Below are positions 1-9,071 of a stretch of 39,294 nt of DNA, piece by piece. The DNA comes from Clostridia bacterium. Lineage in GTDB: Bacteria > Bacillota_A > Clostridia > Christensenellales > Aristaeellaceae. The translations under genes and the position numbers were made by a program. The stretch lies in NCBI GenBank assembly GCA_017509065.1, contig JAFWQM010000146.1, forward strand, positions 1 through 39,294, given 5' to 3'. The notes under the pieces were generated by a model. That model did not search any database, was not told the origin of the DNA, and saw nothing but the letters and a program-made list of their open reading frames with translations. The stretch's first letter is position 1. Each line of letters starts with the position of its first letter.

Positions 1-78
1 GAAAAACAATCCGGTGGATTGTTTTTAGCGGAGGCCGGGCGGCAGCCCAGGGCCGAAGGATATTTCAAGGTTGAGTGA
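1..78 (+). other. possible 3' tail of an upstream reading frame, with a hairpin
   Basis: One frame is open from the first base to a TGA at 76-78, so this may be the end of a gene that starts before the window; 25 codons are too few to identify it. Bases 2-26 form a perfect hairpin with 11-bp arms (AAAAACAATCC and its complement) around a 3-base loop. It could instead be a terminator-like repeat in non-coding DNA. From 79 to 194 I see no gene and no convincing promoter. Confidence 0.2.
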
Positions 79-194
79 CGCAGGATGGACCGATTTATCG
101 CCCGCAGATAATTCATGATTTAGTTGGGCGAGCAATAAATAGATGAGGCGGAAGAAAAGCGAGGCAAAGCGATTTTTCCGAAAAAAAGACGCAT

Positions 195-1556
195 ATGAAT
201 CAATCCAACGAAAAATATAAAAACCAGCTGTTTCTGTCGTGCATCACGCTGCTGCATTATATCGCGACCGTTGGCCTGTTCTTCATTTTCTGGATGCTGT
301 TCCGGTACGACGCGGTTTTTGCCGTGGAGGACGTGGGCTTTCGTTATAATTACTACGCTGCCGCCGGGTATGGCGCGTTCCTGCTGTTTTTCAGCCGCAC
401 GTACAACGCCTATCTGCTGGGATATACCCGGATCAGGATGCTGGTGTTTTCGCAGATGCTGACGCAGTTTATTTCCTTTATCATTCTTTATGCGGTCGTT
501 TCTTTCGCCTGGAACAAATGGATTTCACCGCTGTGGTTCCTGCCCATGCTGGCGGCTGACGCGGCGCTGGACATCGCCTGGTCGTGGTTTGGGAACAGGC
601 TCTTTTTCCGCCTGAACCCTATCCGGAAAACCATCCTGATCTATCGGGACGAACAGGACCGGCGCAGGCTGGGTGCCATGGGAGGAAAGCCCACAGAACG
701 GATGTACAAGATCACGAAAGAACTGCAATACGACGGCAGCTTTTACAAACTGAAACCGGAGCTGGAAGGCTTTGACGCCGTGTTCGTGGCGGGCGTGAAC
801 AGCCGCTGCCGCAACGGCATCCTGAAATACTGCAAGGAAATGGGCATTCCCGGCTTCTTCCTGCCCCACATGGGCGACGTGATCATGCAGGAGGCTGTCC
901 ATGTCCAGGCGTTCGACACGCCGGTGCTATACGTGAACCGCAGCCTTCCGATGCCGGAATACCGCATCGTGAAGCGGTTGTTCGACATTTCTGCTTCCTT
1001 GGCCGGGATCGTGCTTCTCAGCCCCCTGATGCTGGCCGTCGCCCTGGCTGTGCGGCTCTACGACGGCGGCCCCGCTCTGTACCGTCAGGTGCGCCTCACC
1101 CGGAACGGCAAGCGCTTCAAAATCCTCAAATTTCGCTCTATGCGCGTTGACGCGGAAAAAGACGGGCCCCGCCTGAGCAGCGGAGAGGACGACGACCGCG
1201 TTACCCCCGTTGGCCGTTTCATCCGCATGTGCCGTCTGGACGAGCTGCCCCAGCTGTTCAATATCCTGGCCGGGGATATGAGCTTCGTGGGTCCCCGTCC
1301 TGAACGCCCCGAAATCGCGGCGGAGTACGAAAAAGACCTCCCGGATTTCCGCCTCCGTCTCCAGGTCAAGGCCGGCCTGACCGGCTATGCCCAGGTCTAC
1401 GGAAAGTATAACATCGACCCCTATGAAAAGCTCCAGTTTGATTTGCTCTATATCAACCATATGGGCCTGCTGATCGATATTCAGCTGCTCTTTGCCACGG
1501 CGGCAATCCTGTTTCTGCGGGAAAAGACCCAGGGCGTGAAGAAAAACGGTAAATGA
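195..1556 (+). CDS. polyprenyl-phosphate sugar-1-phosphate transferase (WbaP-like), initiates polysaccharide repeat unit
   Basis: This membrane enzyme should transfer a sugar-1-phosphate from a nucleotide sugar to undecaprenyl phosphate, the first step of exopolysaccharide or capsule repeat synthesis. The 453-residue protein has several hydrophobic segments in its first 130 residues, a soluble middle part, and from about residue 260 the catalytic bacterial sugar transferase domain: RLFDISAS with a reentrant hydrophobic helix, YRQVRLTRNGKRFKILKFRSM, DELPQLFNIL, GDMSFVGPRPERPE and GLTGYAQV, all hallmarks of the polyprenol phosphohexose transferase family. Length fits the long, polytopic WbaP type. 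The sugar cannot be told from sequence. The start at 195 has no strong Shine-Dalgarno, so the N-terminus is less sure than the identity. It heads the glycosyltransferase cluster that follows. Confidence 0.93.
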   Translation: MNQSNEKYKNQLFLSCITLLHYIATVGLFFIFWMLFRYDAVFAVEDVGFRYNYYAAAGYGAFLLFFSRTYNAYLLGYTRIRMLVFSQMLTQFISFIILYAVVSFAWNKWISPLWFLPMLAADAALDIAWSWFGNRLFFRLNPIRKTILIYRDEQDRRRLGAMGGKPTERMYKITKELQYDGSFYKLKPELEGFDAVFVAGVNSRCRNGILKYCKEMGIPGFFLPHMGDVIMQEAVHVQAFDTPVLYVNRSLPMPEYRIVKRLFDISASLAGIVLLSPLMLAVALAVRLYDGGPALYRQVRLTRNGKRFKILKFRSMRVDAEKDGPRLSSGEDDDRVTPVGRFIRMCRLDELPQLFNILAGDMSFVGPRPERPEIAAEYEKDLPDFRLRLQVKAGLTGYAQVYGKYNIDPYEKLQFDLLYINHMGLLIDIQLLFATAAILFLREKTQGVKKNGK

Positions 1557-1566
1557 CGTGGAAACC

Positions 1567-1626
1567 GAGAAAGCGGCAGTCAAGCGTCGGTTGTTTTGAG
1601 CGAGAACGGCTGCCCTTTCGTTTTTA
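1567..1626 (+). terminator. possible Rho-independent terminator
   Basis: Arms GAAAG-C-GGCAG and CTGCCCTTTC, the left with one bulged base, pair across a long loop and are followed by GTTTTT. The loop of roughly 30 bases makes it weak. It would separate the sugar transferase from the glycosyltransferases. Confidence 0.3.
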
Positions 1627-1766
1627 GGAAATGACCAGGAACTCATCGAAGCCGGCACGGCGCGGCTTGCCCGGCCGGAAGAATGAGGGACATAGCTTCG
1701 GGCAGAGCCGGCGAAGCAGGCCGGAGGGGGAAGCTATGGAATCGTTATGGAGAATGGGAGAAGAGA

Positions 1767-2552
1767 ATGGCTGTTTCTGTGAGCGTCATCATGCCCACAT
1801 ATAACTGTGGAAACTATATAGCGGCTTCGATCGATTCGGTCATAGCGCAGACGTTCACGGACTGGGAGATCGAAATAGCGGATGATTGCAGTACAGACAA
1901 TACCGTCGAGATCCTAAGACCTTATTTGGAAAAGTATCCCAATATTCATTATTCCCGTCTTCCGCAAAACGGCGGGCCGGCGGCCGCCCGCAATGAAGCA
2001 ATCAGAAGAGCGTCAGGCAAGTACTGCGCTTTCCTTGATTCCGATGATCTCTGGACGCCGGATAAGCTGGAAAAACAGATCGCTTTCATGGAAAAAACAG
2101 GGGCGATATTCAGCTGCACAGCTTACAGGCAGATTGACGCCAACGGCAATGATCTTCATACAGTAATGATCCCGCCGAACAAGACGACGTATCAAAAATG
2201 CATTCGCCTTTCAAATCCGATCGGCAGCCTGACCGCGATGTATGATCAGGATGCGCTCGGCAAATTTGAGGTGCCCTCCATCCGGAAAAGAAATGATTTT
2301 GCGCTGTGGCTGCAGGTATTGAAAAGAACCAGGTACTGTTACGGAATGGAGGATGTGCTGGCAGTCTACCGGAGAGGAAGAAACATGAGCGTCAGCAGTA
2401 ATAAGCTGGCTCAGGCAAAGTATCATTGGCAACTTTACCATGAGATTGAAGGGCATGATGCGGCCAGGAGTATGTATGAGCTGGGCTGCTGGGCGTTTGT
2501 CAAGGGTACGGGAATTGGCCTGAAGAAGAAAACCGTGAAGGAGAAACAGTGA
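1767..2552 (+). CDS. glycosyltransferase family 2 (GT-A fold)
   Basis: A 261-residue GT2 enzyme predicted to add one sugar to the lipid-linked repeat unit on the cytoplasmic face of the membrane. It opens with SVSVIMPTYNCGNYIAASID, the nucleotide-sugar binding strand and loop, and carries NGGPAAARNEAI and the metal-binding DxD-type motif in CAFLDSDDLW. An upstream in-frame ATG at 1683 exists, but the ATG at 1767 follows a GGGAGAAGAG ribosome site and places the conserved core at the N-terminus, so I chose it. The stop codon overlaps the GTG start of the next gene, implying translational coupling. Donor and acceptor are unknown. Confidence 0.9.
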   Translation: MAVSVSVIMPTYNCGNYIAASIDSVIAQTFTDWEIEIADDCSTDNTVEILRPYLEKYPNIHYSRLPQNGGPAAARNEAIRRASGKYCAFLDSDDLWTPDKLEKQIAFMEKTGAIFSCTAYRQIDANGNDLHTVMIPPNKTTYQKCIRLSNPIGSLTAMYDQDALGKFEVPSIRKRNDFALWLQVLKRTRYCYGMEDVLAVYRRGRNMSVSSNKLAQAKYHWQLYHEIEGHDAARSMYELGCWAFVKGTGIGLKKKTVKEKQ

Positions 2553-3433
2553 ATATAAAGATATTCTATGGCTGGTTTCTTTCCGCGCTGACAAAAGTAT
2601 TCGGAATAGACGCCGCGAAAACATTTGACGCCAAATTCCGCATGAAGCGTTCCCTGAATCTGAAATGTCCTGTGACGTTGGCCGATAAAGTCGCTTATAT
2701 CGAGCTGCATCAACAATCGCCGTCAGCGTCAGTCTGTTCGGATAAATACGCGGTAAGGGATTACGTGGCGCAAAAAGGATATGAAAAAAACCTCGTGCCT
2801 CTTGTCGGCGGGCCGTGGGAAAGCCCTGACAGCGTGGATTTTTCTTTACTGCCAGAAAGCTTTGTTCTTAAGGCAACGCATGGATGCAAGATGAATTATA
2901 TTGTTCCGCAGAAAGCAGCGATGGACAGGAAAAAATGCCGTCAGGAGATGGAAAGATGGTTTCATACCACTTACGGAACGTACTCGCTTGAACCGCATTA
3001 CGCCGTAATACCGCATCGCGTTTACGCCGAAAAATATTTGGGGGATATGTCGCGCCTGACGGATTATAAGATTCACTGTCTGAACGGCGTGCCAACGTTT
3101 GTGCTTGCCGTGTCAGATCGGCACGCGGACGGCGATAAAGCAATGCGGGCGACGCTGGATTGTTACGACATGGAATGGAACCATTTGCCCGTCATATGCG
3201 GCGACGGCAGCGAAACGCCGGGAAATAACCAAGTGCAAAAACCAAAGCGCTTTCCCGAAATGATCGAAATGTCAAAAAAACTGTCTGAGGACTTCGACTT
3301 TGTTCGGGTCGATCTCTATGAAATGAATGATCAGATTTACTTCGGCGAATTGACGTTTTCCCCAGCAGCGTGCGTGTTCCCCTACTTTACTGAAGATTTT
3401 TTGAAAGAAATGGGGAATAAACTGAAAATATGA
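2549..3433 (+). CDS. TupA-like ATP-grasp protein of polysaccharide cluster
   Basis: The 294-residue protein resembles the TupA-like ATP-grasp family (named after teichuronopeptide synthesis), enzymes that use ATP to join a carboxylate to an amine and often sit in surface polysaccharide loci. Visible features are FVLKATHGCKMNYIV, which fits the ATP-grasp lysine/glycine-loop region, the middle segment HRVYAEKYLGD with DYKIHCLNGVPTFV, and the C-terminal DFVRVDLYEMNDQIYFGELT, where acidic and polar residues would bind the two metal ions. It starts with GTG at 2549, overlapping the previous stop, with AAGGAG just upstream. It could amidate or aminoacylate a uronic acid in the repeat; that role is inference from family and position. 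Confidence 0.82.
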   Translation: MNIKIFYGWFLSALTKVFGIDAAKTFDAKFRMKRSLNLKCPVTLADKVAYIELHQQSPSASVCSDKYAVRDYVAQKGYEKNLVPLVGGPWESPDSVDFSLLPESFVLKATHGCKMNYIVPQKAAMDRKKCRQEMERWFHTTYGTYSLEPHYAVIPHRVYAEKYLGDMSRLTDYKIHCLNGVPTFVLAVSDRHADGDKAMRATLDCYDMEWNHLPVICGDGSETPGNNQVQKPKRFPEMIEMSKKLSEDFDFVRVDLYEMNDQIYFGELTFSPAACVFPYFTEDFLKEMGNKLKI

Positions 3434-4488
3434 AATCTGATACGCGCATTGCGATCATCGGCCATTTTGGCGGGAATGAGCGCTTTCATGACGGTCAGAC
3501 CGTGAAAACGCTTTCTCTCTACGACGCTATGATCCGCAGAAAACCGAAAGACATAGAAATAGACAAGGCGGACACGTATTATATCAAAAAGAACCCTGCC
3601 AAGTTTGTCGTGGCTTTTTTTCGCGCCTTATTCCGAAATAAAAAAATCGTGGTTCTGCTGTCCGAAAAAGGGAGGAGGTTTCTGTTCCCGATCCTGTATT
3701 GCTTTGCAAAAGGCTTTGGAAAGGAAATATACCATTATGCCATCGCCGGACAGCTTGCCGAAGAAACAAAAACAAAAGCGCATTGGCGTAAGTATCTGAA
3801 CAGCTTCAAAGGCAATTGGATGGAAGGAAGGAATCTGGTTCGGGAACTAAAAGGATTGAGCGTTGAAAACGCCGTTTATATCCCCAATTTCAAAAGCCTG
3901 AAGATATTAAAAGCAGAGGATTTGGTTTATTCCCGCCAGGAGCCTTTCAGGTTTTGCACATTCAGCAGAGTCATGCCTGAAAAAGGGATTGAAGACGCCG
4001 TGAGCGCTGTATCGCAGATCAACAGACAGTTCGGGAGAAAGCGGGTTGCGCTTGATATATACGGACCTGTTGAGAAAGGCTATGAAGCCAGGTTCGAACA
4101 ATTGCTGAAGGAAAATTCGGACGTGCAATACCGTGGCATAGCCGACAGGAATGAAAGCACTGATATACTCAAAAATTACTATGCGCTTTTGTTTCCCACA
4201 CATTTTAAAAGCGAAGGCATACCCGGAACAATTCTCGACGCCTATTTTTCCGGGATACCGGTCATAGCCAGATGGTGGCCTTTATGCGATGAACTGATTG
4301 AACACGGAAAAACTGGCTATGTTTATCCACGGAATCAGCCGGACCAATTGATTTCAACCATGATAACGGCCATAGACAATCCGGGCATAACCAATCGGAT
4401 GAAAACAGCATGCCTTCAGAAAAGCGCTTTCTTCAGCGAGGAAGCCGTTATGAAGCGAATCGGCGAAGAAATGAAGGTAAATTTCTGA
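3430..4488 (+). CDS. glycosyltransferase family 4 (GT-B fold)
   Basis: A 352-residue retaining-type GT-B enzyme. The C-terminal half has the GT4 pattern: FCTFSRVMPEKGIEDAVSAV (donor-binding start), VALDIYGPVEKGYEARFEQL, and LLFPTHFKSEGIPGTILDAY, the ExxxxxxxE-type region that contacts the nucleotide sugar. The N-terminal acceptor domain begins RIAIIGHFGGNERFHDGQTV. Its ATG overlaps the TGA of the ATP-grasp gene by four bases (ATGA), so translation is probably coupled. It should add one residue to the repeat unit; specificity cannot be read from the sequence. Confidence 0.9.
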   Translation: MKSDTRIAIIGHFGGNERFHDGQTVKTLSLYDAMIRRKPKDIEIDKADTYYIKKNPAKFVVAFFRALFRNKKIVVLLSEKGRRFLFPILYCFAKGFGKEIYHYAIAGQLAEETKTKAHWRKYLNSFKGNWMEGRNLVRELKGLSVENAVYIPNFKSLKILKAEDLVYSRQEPFRFCTFSRVMPEKGIEDAVSAVSQINRQFGRKRVALDIYGPVEKGYEARFEQLLKENSDVQYRGIADRNESTDILKNYYALLFPTHFKSEGIPGTILDAYFSGIPVIARWWPLCDELIEHGKTGYVYPRNQPDQLISTMITAIDNPGITNRMKTACLQKSAFFSEEAVMKRIGEEMKVNF

Positions 4489-4510
4489 TGATTGGATGAG
4501 GAAAAAAACT

Positions 4511-5632
4511 ATGAGAATTCTGTATATCATCAATGCTTTTTCATGGGGTGGGGCTGAGAAACTGGTATATGACCTGGCTTTGAATATACGCCTGAAGGTT
4601 GAAAGCGTCTCGGTCGCCGCTCTGTATTTATATAATGATGATACAGAGAAAGAGATGACGCGCGTATTAAATGAAAAAGGGATCAGAACTTATATATTGG
4701 GAAAGCCTGCAGGGGCGGGAAGAATGAAAGGGCTGATCGATGTATACAGGATCGTAAAGGAAAACAGGTGTACGATCATTCACGGGCATTGTTCAGTTCC
4801 CATGCTGTTCGCAAAAATCGTGGGAAAAATGGCGGGCATTCCCGCAGTATGCACAGTCCATAACACGAAAGGATATTCTGCAATTAAGGAAAAGCTTACT
4901 TCCTGGATGTGCAGACGCTATATATCAATCGGAGAGGCGGCCGAGGAGTACATGGTGAAAGCCCTGGGTATTCCCGCCGCTAAGATCACCCGCATCTATA
5001 ACGCGGCAGATATTCATGCTTTTGAGAACATCAGCCGAAAAGAAGATTTTTGGCTGGAGTACGGCGGAAAAAGCAGCGAATTGAAATGCCTGAATGTTGC
5101 GCGGGTCACTCAACAGAAAAATCAGATGTGCGCGGTCCGGGCAGTCAAGGATTGTTTATCGCGCGGCAGAGAAGTCCATCTGTTTATTCTCGGGGCATAC
5201 GATGAAGCCGACGAAACCTATCAGGAACTGCGCGCGTATGTGCAGGATAACGGGCTGAGTGAGCATGTGACTTTCCTGGGCATGCATACGAACGTATGGG
5301 ATTTTCTTGCAAACGCCGATTGCTTTATTATGACATCCCGGTATGAGGGATTAAGCGTCGCTTTCCTGGAAGCCGTTGTTTGCGGAACGCCGATCATCTG
5401 TACAGATATGCCTTTTGTGCGTGAACTCATGAAAATCGGAGCATGCGCCGCGGTAATTGATCAGGACGATTCAAAAGCTTTGAGCGATCTGCTGATTCAC
5501 GCCGCATGGCGGACGCCGGCGCAGGAAACTGTGGAGAAATTTAAAAAGCTTTTCAGCATGGAACAGTTTACTGAAAAACATCTGATTGTTTATCAGCAGT
5601 TATGCGGGGAGAACTTGTTGCATGAACAATGA
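4511..5632 (+). CDS. glycosyltransferase family 4 (GT-B fold)
   Basis: A 373-residue GT4 enzyme. It starts MRILYIINAFSWGGAEKLVY, the classic Gly-Gly-(A/S)-E loop of GT4 proteins, has HGHCSVPMLFAKIVGK and CTVHNTKGYSA in the acceptor domain, and CLNVARVTQQKNQMCAVRAV plus FIMTSRYEGLSVAFLEAV in the donor domain. An ATG at 4496 lies in frame, but GAGG at 4498-4501 is correctly spaced for the ATG at 4511 and the family motif begins there. The 3' end overlaps the start of the polymerase gene by 11 bases. Likely a single sugar addition in the repeat unit. Confidence 0.9.
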   Translation: MRILYIINAFSWGGAEKLVYDLALNIRLKVESVSVAALYLYNDDTEKEMTRVLNEKGIRTYILGKPAGAGRMKGLIDVYRIVKENRCTIIHGHCSVPMLFAKIVGKMAGIPAVCTVHNTKGYSAIKEKLTSWMCRRYISIGEAAEEYMVKALGIPAAKITRIYNAADIHAFENISRKEDFWLEYGGKSSELKCLNVARVTQQKNQMCAVRAVKDCLSRGREVHLFILGAYDEADETYQELRAYVQDNGLSEHVTFLGMHTNVWDFLANADCFIMTSRYEGLSVAFLEAVVCGTPIICTDMPFVRELMKIGACAAVIDQDDSKALSDLLIHAAWRTPAQETVEKFKKLFSMEQFTEKHLIVYQQLCGENLLHEQ

Positions 5633-6821
5633 TTCGATCGGCTGGTTTACAAAAACGCTTTCGTTTTATTTTCTTTCCCTGATTCTCGGCGCGATCAATA
5701 TCGGAGCGATAGGGTCCGTTCTGAAGATCCTGGGCTTTATTCCAATCATCATATGGCTGTTTTCAACGAAAGGAAAGCTTTTCTTAAACCCGCTGTTCAA
5801 TTCCGCGTCTTTATTCCTGGTATGGACTGCGGTTTCAGTGATCTGGAGCATCAATATGAAAGCGTCGGTTACAAGGGCGCTGACTCAACTGTCGTTTATC
5901 CTGCTGCTGGCTGCGGCGAGCGCTTACGATTATAACAGCGATGAAATCCACCTATTGAAAAAATCGCTCATCTGGTCGTCAAGAATTTCGGTTATGGTAT
6001 CCCTGTTATTCTCTGCCAGTATTGAAGGCAGACTACGGCTGTACGGCGTAGTAACAGAAGATCCCAATTATCTGTGCATGTATTTTATATTCGGCATCGT
6101 TCACGCGGTTGAGGGACTGCTGGGTGAGAACAAAGCAATAAAGAAAGGGATGTATCTGGCTGAATTATTCGCGTATCTTTACGTGATTATATCCACGGGT
6201 TCCAGGGGCGGCGCGCTGGCCGCCGCAGCCGCTTTCGCAATACACTTTTTTATGATCCAGGGTGAAAAGCAATTATCGTTTACTCGGATCGCAGGCAATA
6301 TCGTCTTTGTCGCCGTATCGGTCGCTGGACTGTATATCGCGACGAATCTGGTAGCCGAAAGCATTCTGTATCGTTTCACCGTGCAAAGCATTATTTCCAC
6401 GGGAGGCACAGGAAGAACCCAATTATGGTCTGACGCCTGGCGCACTTTCCGGGATTCCGGCATATTCAGAGAGATATTCGGTTACGGAACAGGCACCGCC
6501 AAAACAATCGCTGCGAATTTTAATTTCAGCTATGTCAATGTGATCCATAATATTTTTCTGGAAAACCTGCTGGAAGTCGGAACGATCGGCGTGGGTTTTT
6601 ATCTTTTTTATATATACAGGTTCTGGAATTTTGCCAGAAAAGCGGATCATTTCTGCTTTTCTGTTATTTCCGGCCTGATCGTCATGTCTTTGACCGTTTC
6701 CGCCGCGGCTTTCAAGCCGTATTGGAACATTCTGGTTTTTACGATATGCGTTTTCAGATCCGAACAAAGCGATGAAGGGTTGTCTGTGGATGAAGAGAGT
6801 GCTTGTAATAGCTGCCAATAA
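5622..6821 (+). CDS. O-antigen ligase/polymerase-like membrane protein (Wzy type)
   Basis: A 399-residue polytopic membrane protein that would polymerise flipped repeat units on the outer face of the membrane. Nearly the whole chain is hydrophobic segments, with the large extracytoplasmic loop typical of the O-antigen ligase (Wzy_C) family between two late segments, containing GTGRTQLWSDAWRTF and GYGTGTAKTI, followed by NVIHNIFLENLLEVGTIGVG, a conserved His-containing family motif. An in-frame TTG at 5586 lies inside the upstream gene; ATG 5622 has GGGGAGA at suitable distance and is preferred. Ligase and polymerase cannot be separated by sequence, but position in a Wzx-containing cluster favours polymerase. 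Confidence 0.85.
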   Translation: MNNDSIGWFTKTLSFYFLSLILGAINIGAIGSVLKILGFIPIIIWLFSTKGKLFLNPLFNSASLFLVWTAVSVIWSINMKASVTRALTQLSFILLLAAASAYDYNSDEIHLLKKSLIWSSRISVMVSLLFSASIEGRLRLYGVVTEDPNYLCMYFIFGIVHAVEGLLGENKAIKKGMYLAELFAYLYVIISTGSRGGALAAAAAFAIHFFMIQGEKQLSFTRIAGNIVFVAVSVAGLYIATNLVAESILYRFTVQSIISTGGTGRTQLWSDAWRTFRDSGIFREIFGYGTGTAKTIAANFNFSYVNVIHNIFLENLLEVGTIGVGFYLFYIYRFWNFARKADHFCFSVISGLIVMSLTVSAAAFKPYWNILVFTICVFRSEQSDEGLSVDEESACNSCQ

Positions 6822-7884
6822 TTTAGGGATAGGCGGCATTCAAAGCGTTATTATAGAACTGAAGCGGGAGCTTTCGGATGAAATACGTTTTGATTATGTC
6901 GTCTATGATCATCTTGATTCATATTATGAAAATGAATGCAGGTCAGGCGGTGAAATATACACTGTTCTGGCCAAAACAAGCGGCTTTGCGAAACGAATGG
7001 ATTTCTATCTCCGCGGGCTTCGGCTCTACCGGGGCGTTTACAGAATAATCAAAGAACATGGGCCTTACGATGCGGTGCACTGCCATAATTTTTTTGAAGC
7101 CGGTATCGTTCTGAAGGCTTCCAAAAAGCTGCATGTTCCTGTCAGAATAGCTCACTGCCACAGCTGCGTTCCGATTGCGAAGAAAAAGGTGGCCAAAAGA
7201 CTCTATAGTCATGTATACAGAAAGCTGATACTGCGGAACGCCACTGCCTGTCTGGCGTGTTCAAAACTTGCCGGAGATTATTTATTTGGAAAGAACGCGA
7301 AATATGACGTGATTCCGAATCCTGTAGATACGGCGCGCTTTTCGTTCAGAGCCGAAGAAGCGCTGAATCCCTGGAGCTTCATCCAGGTTGGCCGATACGG
7401 GAACCTGAAGAATCCGGTTTTTTCATTAAAGGTTTTTGCTGAAATCAGGAAAACACATCCGGAGGCAATATTCACGCTCGTCGGAGAAGGAAACAGAGTC
7501 GACACGGAAAAAGTGCTGAATGAAATTCATAAAAACGGGTTGGAGCAATCGGTAAAGCTTGAACCGGCGAACGCTGACATTCCCTCTTTACTTGGCATGC
7601 ACAACATCTTCTTATTTCCATCGATTGTTGAAGGACTGGGTACAGCGCTGATCGAGGCTCAATTTGTCGGCTTGAAATGCTTTGCTTCAACCAATGTGCC
7701 GGGAGAAGCCGATCTGGGATATGTGGATTATCTGAAGCTGGAAGACGGGCCTGCCGCATGGGCGAAAACAATATCGGACTATATCGAAAAAAACGGATGC
7801 AGAAGATATCGGGCAGATACCGCGAAATTTGACGCAAGGAATGTAGGAAGCTTCTATAGGAAGTTGTATTCCGGAAACGTGTGA
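6790..7884 (+). CDS. glycosyltransferase family 4 (GT-B fold)
   Basis: A 364-residue GT4 enzyme beginning MKRVLVIAANNLGIGGIQSV. The acceptor domain has the HCHNFFEAGIV and RIAHCHSCVP stretches; the donor domain has FIQVGRYGNLKNPVFSLKVF, FTLVGEGNRVDTEKVL and LFPSIVEGLGTALIEAQFVG. The start at 6790, inside the end of the polymerase gene (32-base overlap), is chosen because AAGGG lies about 10 bases upstream; a second ATG at 6772 has no such site. Likely adds one sugar to the repeat unit. After its stop a 7-bp inverted repeat (TCAGGAG/CTCCTGA) spans the gap to the next gene. Confidence 0.9.
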   Translation: MKRVLVIAANNLGIGGIQSVIIELKRELSDEIRFDYVVYDHLDSYYENECRSGGEIYTVLAKTSGFAKRMDFYLRGLRLYRGVYRIIKEHGPYDAVHCHNFFEAGIVLKASKKLHVPVRIAHCHSCVPIAKKKVAKRLYSHVYRKLILRNATACLACSKLAGDYLFGKNAKYDVIPNPVDTARFSFRAEEALNPWSFIQVGRYGNLKNPVFSLKVFAEIRKTHPEAIFTLVGEGNRVDTEKVLNEIHKNGLEQSVKLEPANADIPSLLGMHNIFLFPSIVEGLGTALIEAQFVGLKCFASTNVPGEADLGYVDYLKLEDGPAAWAKTISDYIEKNGCRRYRADTAKFDARNVGSFYRKLYSGNV

Positions 7885-7957
7885 GATAATCAGGAGTGTC
7901 TGTGCGAAAAAAGACGAACATGCGCTCGGTTTGTTCTCCTGAAAAGGAATGATTCAG

Positions 7958-8995
7958 ATGAAAAACAACGCGCTCGTAAGCGTGATTATTCCCGTGTTCA
8001 ACGTAGCTCCTTATCTTGCGGAATCGTTGGACAGCGTGATTCATCAAACGTATAAAAACCTGGAGATCATCATGATCGACGACGGTTCCACAGACGGGTC
8101 GGGTAAGATCTGCGATGATTATGCGGCCGCGGATGAACGCATTCTTGTGATTCATCAGGAAAACAAAGGGCTTAGTTCGGCGCGGAATATCGGGCTGGAC
8201 AGGATGACCGGGGAAGCAGTTGCTTTTTTGGATTCAGATGACGAATACCAGCCCGATTTTTTTCAGGCAATGATGGATGCCCTGATTCGTGAAAATGCTG
8301 ATCTTGTGATGTGCCAGTTTTCGATTCACCATACGGAAGAGAAAATGGGGCCGAGTAATCTGATGTGCGTAGAGCGTTTGCTGCCGCCAGGGGTGTATGA
8401 CAGGATCGACGCGCTTCACGCCCTTGCTGAGGAGCGGATCAATCAAGCTGTCTGGAACAAGCTTTATTTGAGTAAGCTTTGGGAAAACATCCGGTTTCCC
8501 GACGGGCATGTTTTTGAAGATTTGGTTACGGCATACAAAGTCATTGATCGCTGTGAAAAAATATGCGTCGTGGAACATATCCTTTATTTGTTCAGAAAAC
8601 GCCCGGGGAGCATTACCGCCGACTGTTCTCTCAGAAATATGGACGATCATATTGCGGCGTATTTGCATTTTGAATCATTTGTTCGGGAAAACGTTCCAGC
8701 TGTTTTTTCCCAGGAGCAGCTGATTCATGCGCGCCGGGAAACGCTCAACAGGATGATCACGTACTATATTTATCTTTCCGGGAAAAACGAGAAGGAAGAT
8801 ATGGCCTATCGAGAAAATCTCAAAAGGCGGATATTGGAAATCGGGAACGAGACAGGCATCGGAGACCGTGAATTGCGCAGAAAAGTTTTCTATTGGATGA
8901 TCCGCTCCTGCCCCTGGGTTTTAAGCTCCTTTTATCCGATATACTTTCGCATCCGACGATCCGTAAAGAAGCTGTTCGGGATTGCGCAAAATTGA
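7958..8995 (+). CDS. glycosyltransferase family 2 (GT-A fold)
   Basis: A 345-residue GT2 enzyme. It opens ALVSVIIPVFNVAPYLAESL, has IIMIDDGSTDGSGKICDDYA for the nucleotide, KGLSSARNIGLD, and the metal-binding motif AVAFLDSDDEYQ. Downstream NQAVWNKLYLS and GHVFEDLVT match the acceptor half of EpsJ/CpsI-like transferases. An ATG at 7949 is in frame, but the AAGGA at 7944-7948 abuts it and fits the ATG at 7958. The C-terminal 70 residues are basic and could lie on the membrane. Sugar specificity unknown. Confidence 0.9.
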   Translation: MKNNALVSVIIPVFNVAPYLAESLDSVIHQTYKNLEIIMIDDGSTDGSGKICDDYAAADERILVIHQENKGLSSARNIGLDRMTGEAVAFLDSDDEYQPDFFQAMMDALIRENADLVMCQFSIHHTEEKMGPSNLMCVERLLPPGVYDRIDALHALAEERINQAVWNKLYLSKLWENIRFPDGHVFEDLVTAYKVIDRCEKICVVEHILYLFRKRPGSITADCSLRNMDDHIAAYLHFESFVRENVPAVFSQEQLIHARRETLNRMITYYIYLSGKNEKEDMAYRENLKRRILEIGNETGIGDRELRRKVFYWMIRSCPWVLSSFYPIYFRIRRSVKKLFGIAQN

Positions 8996-9071
8996 AAAAA
9001 AACCTCCATTGATGCGCAAGAGGGCATGAACAGCCGATCACTGCGAAAAGTCTCATCCTCAGGAGACAATC

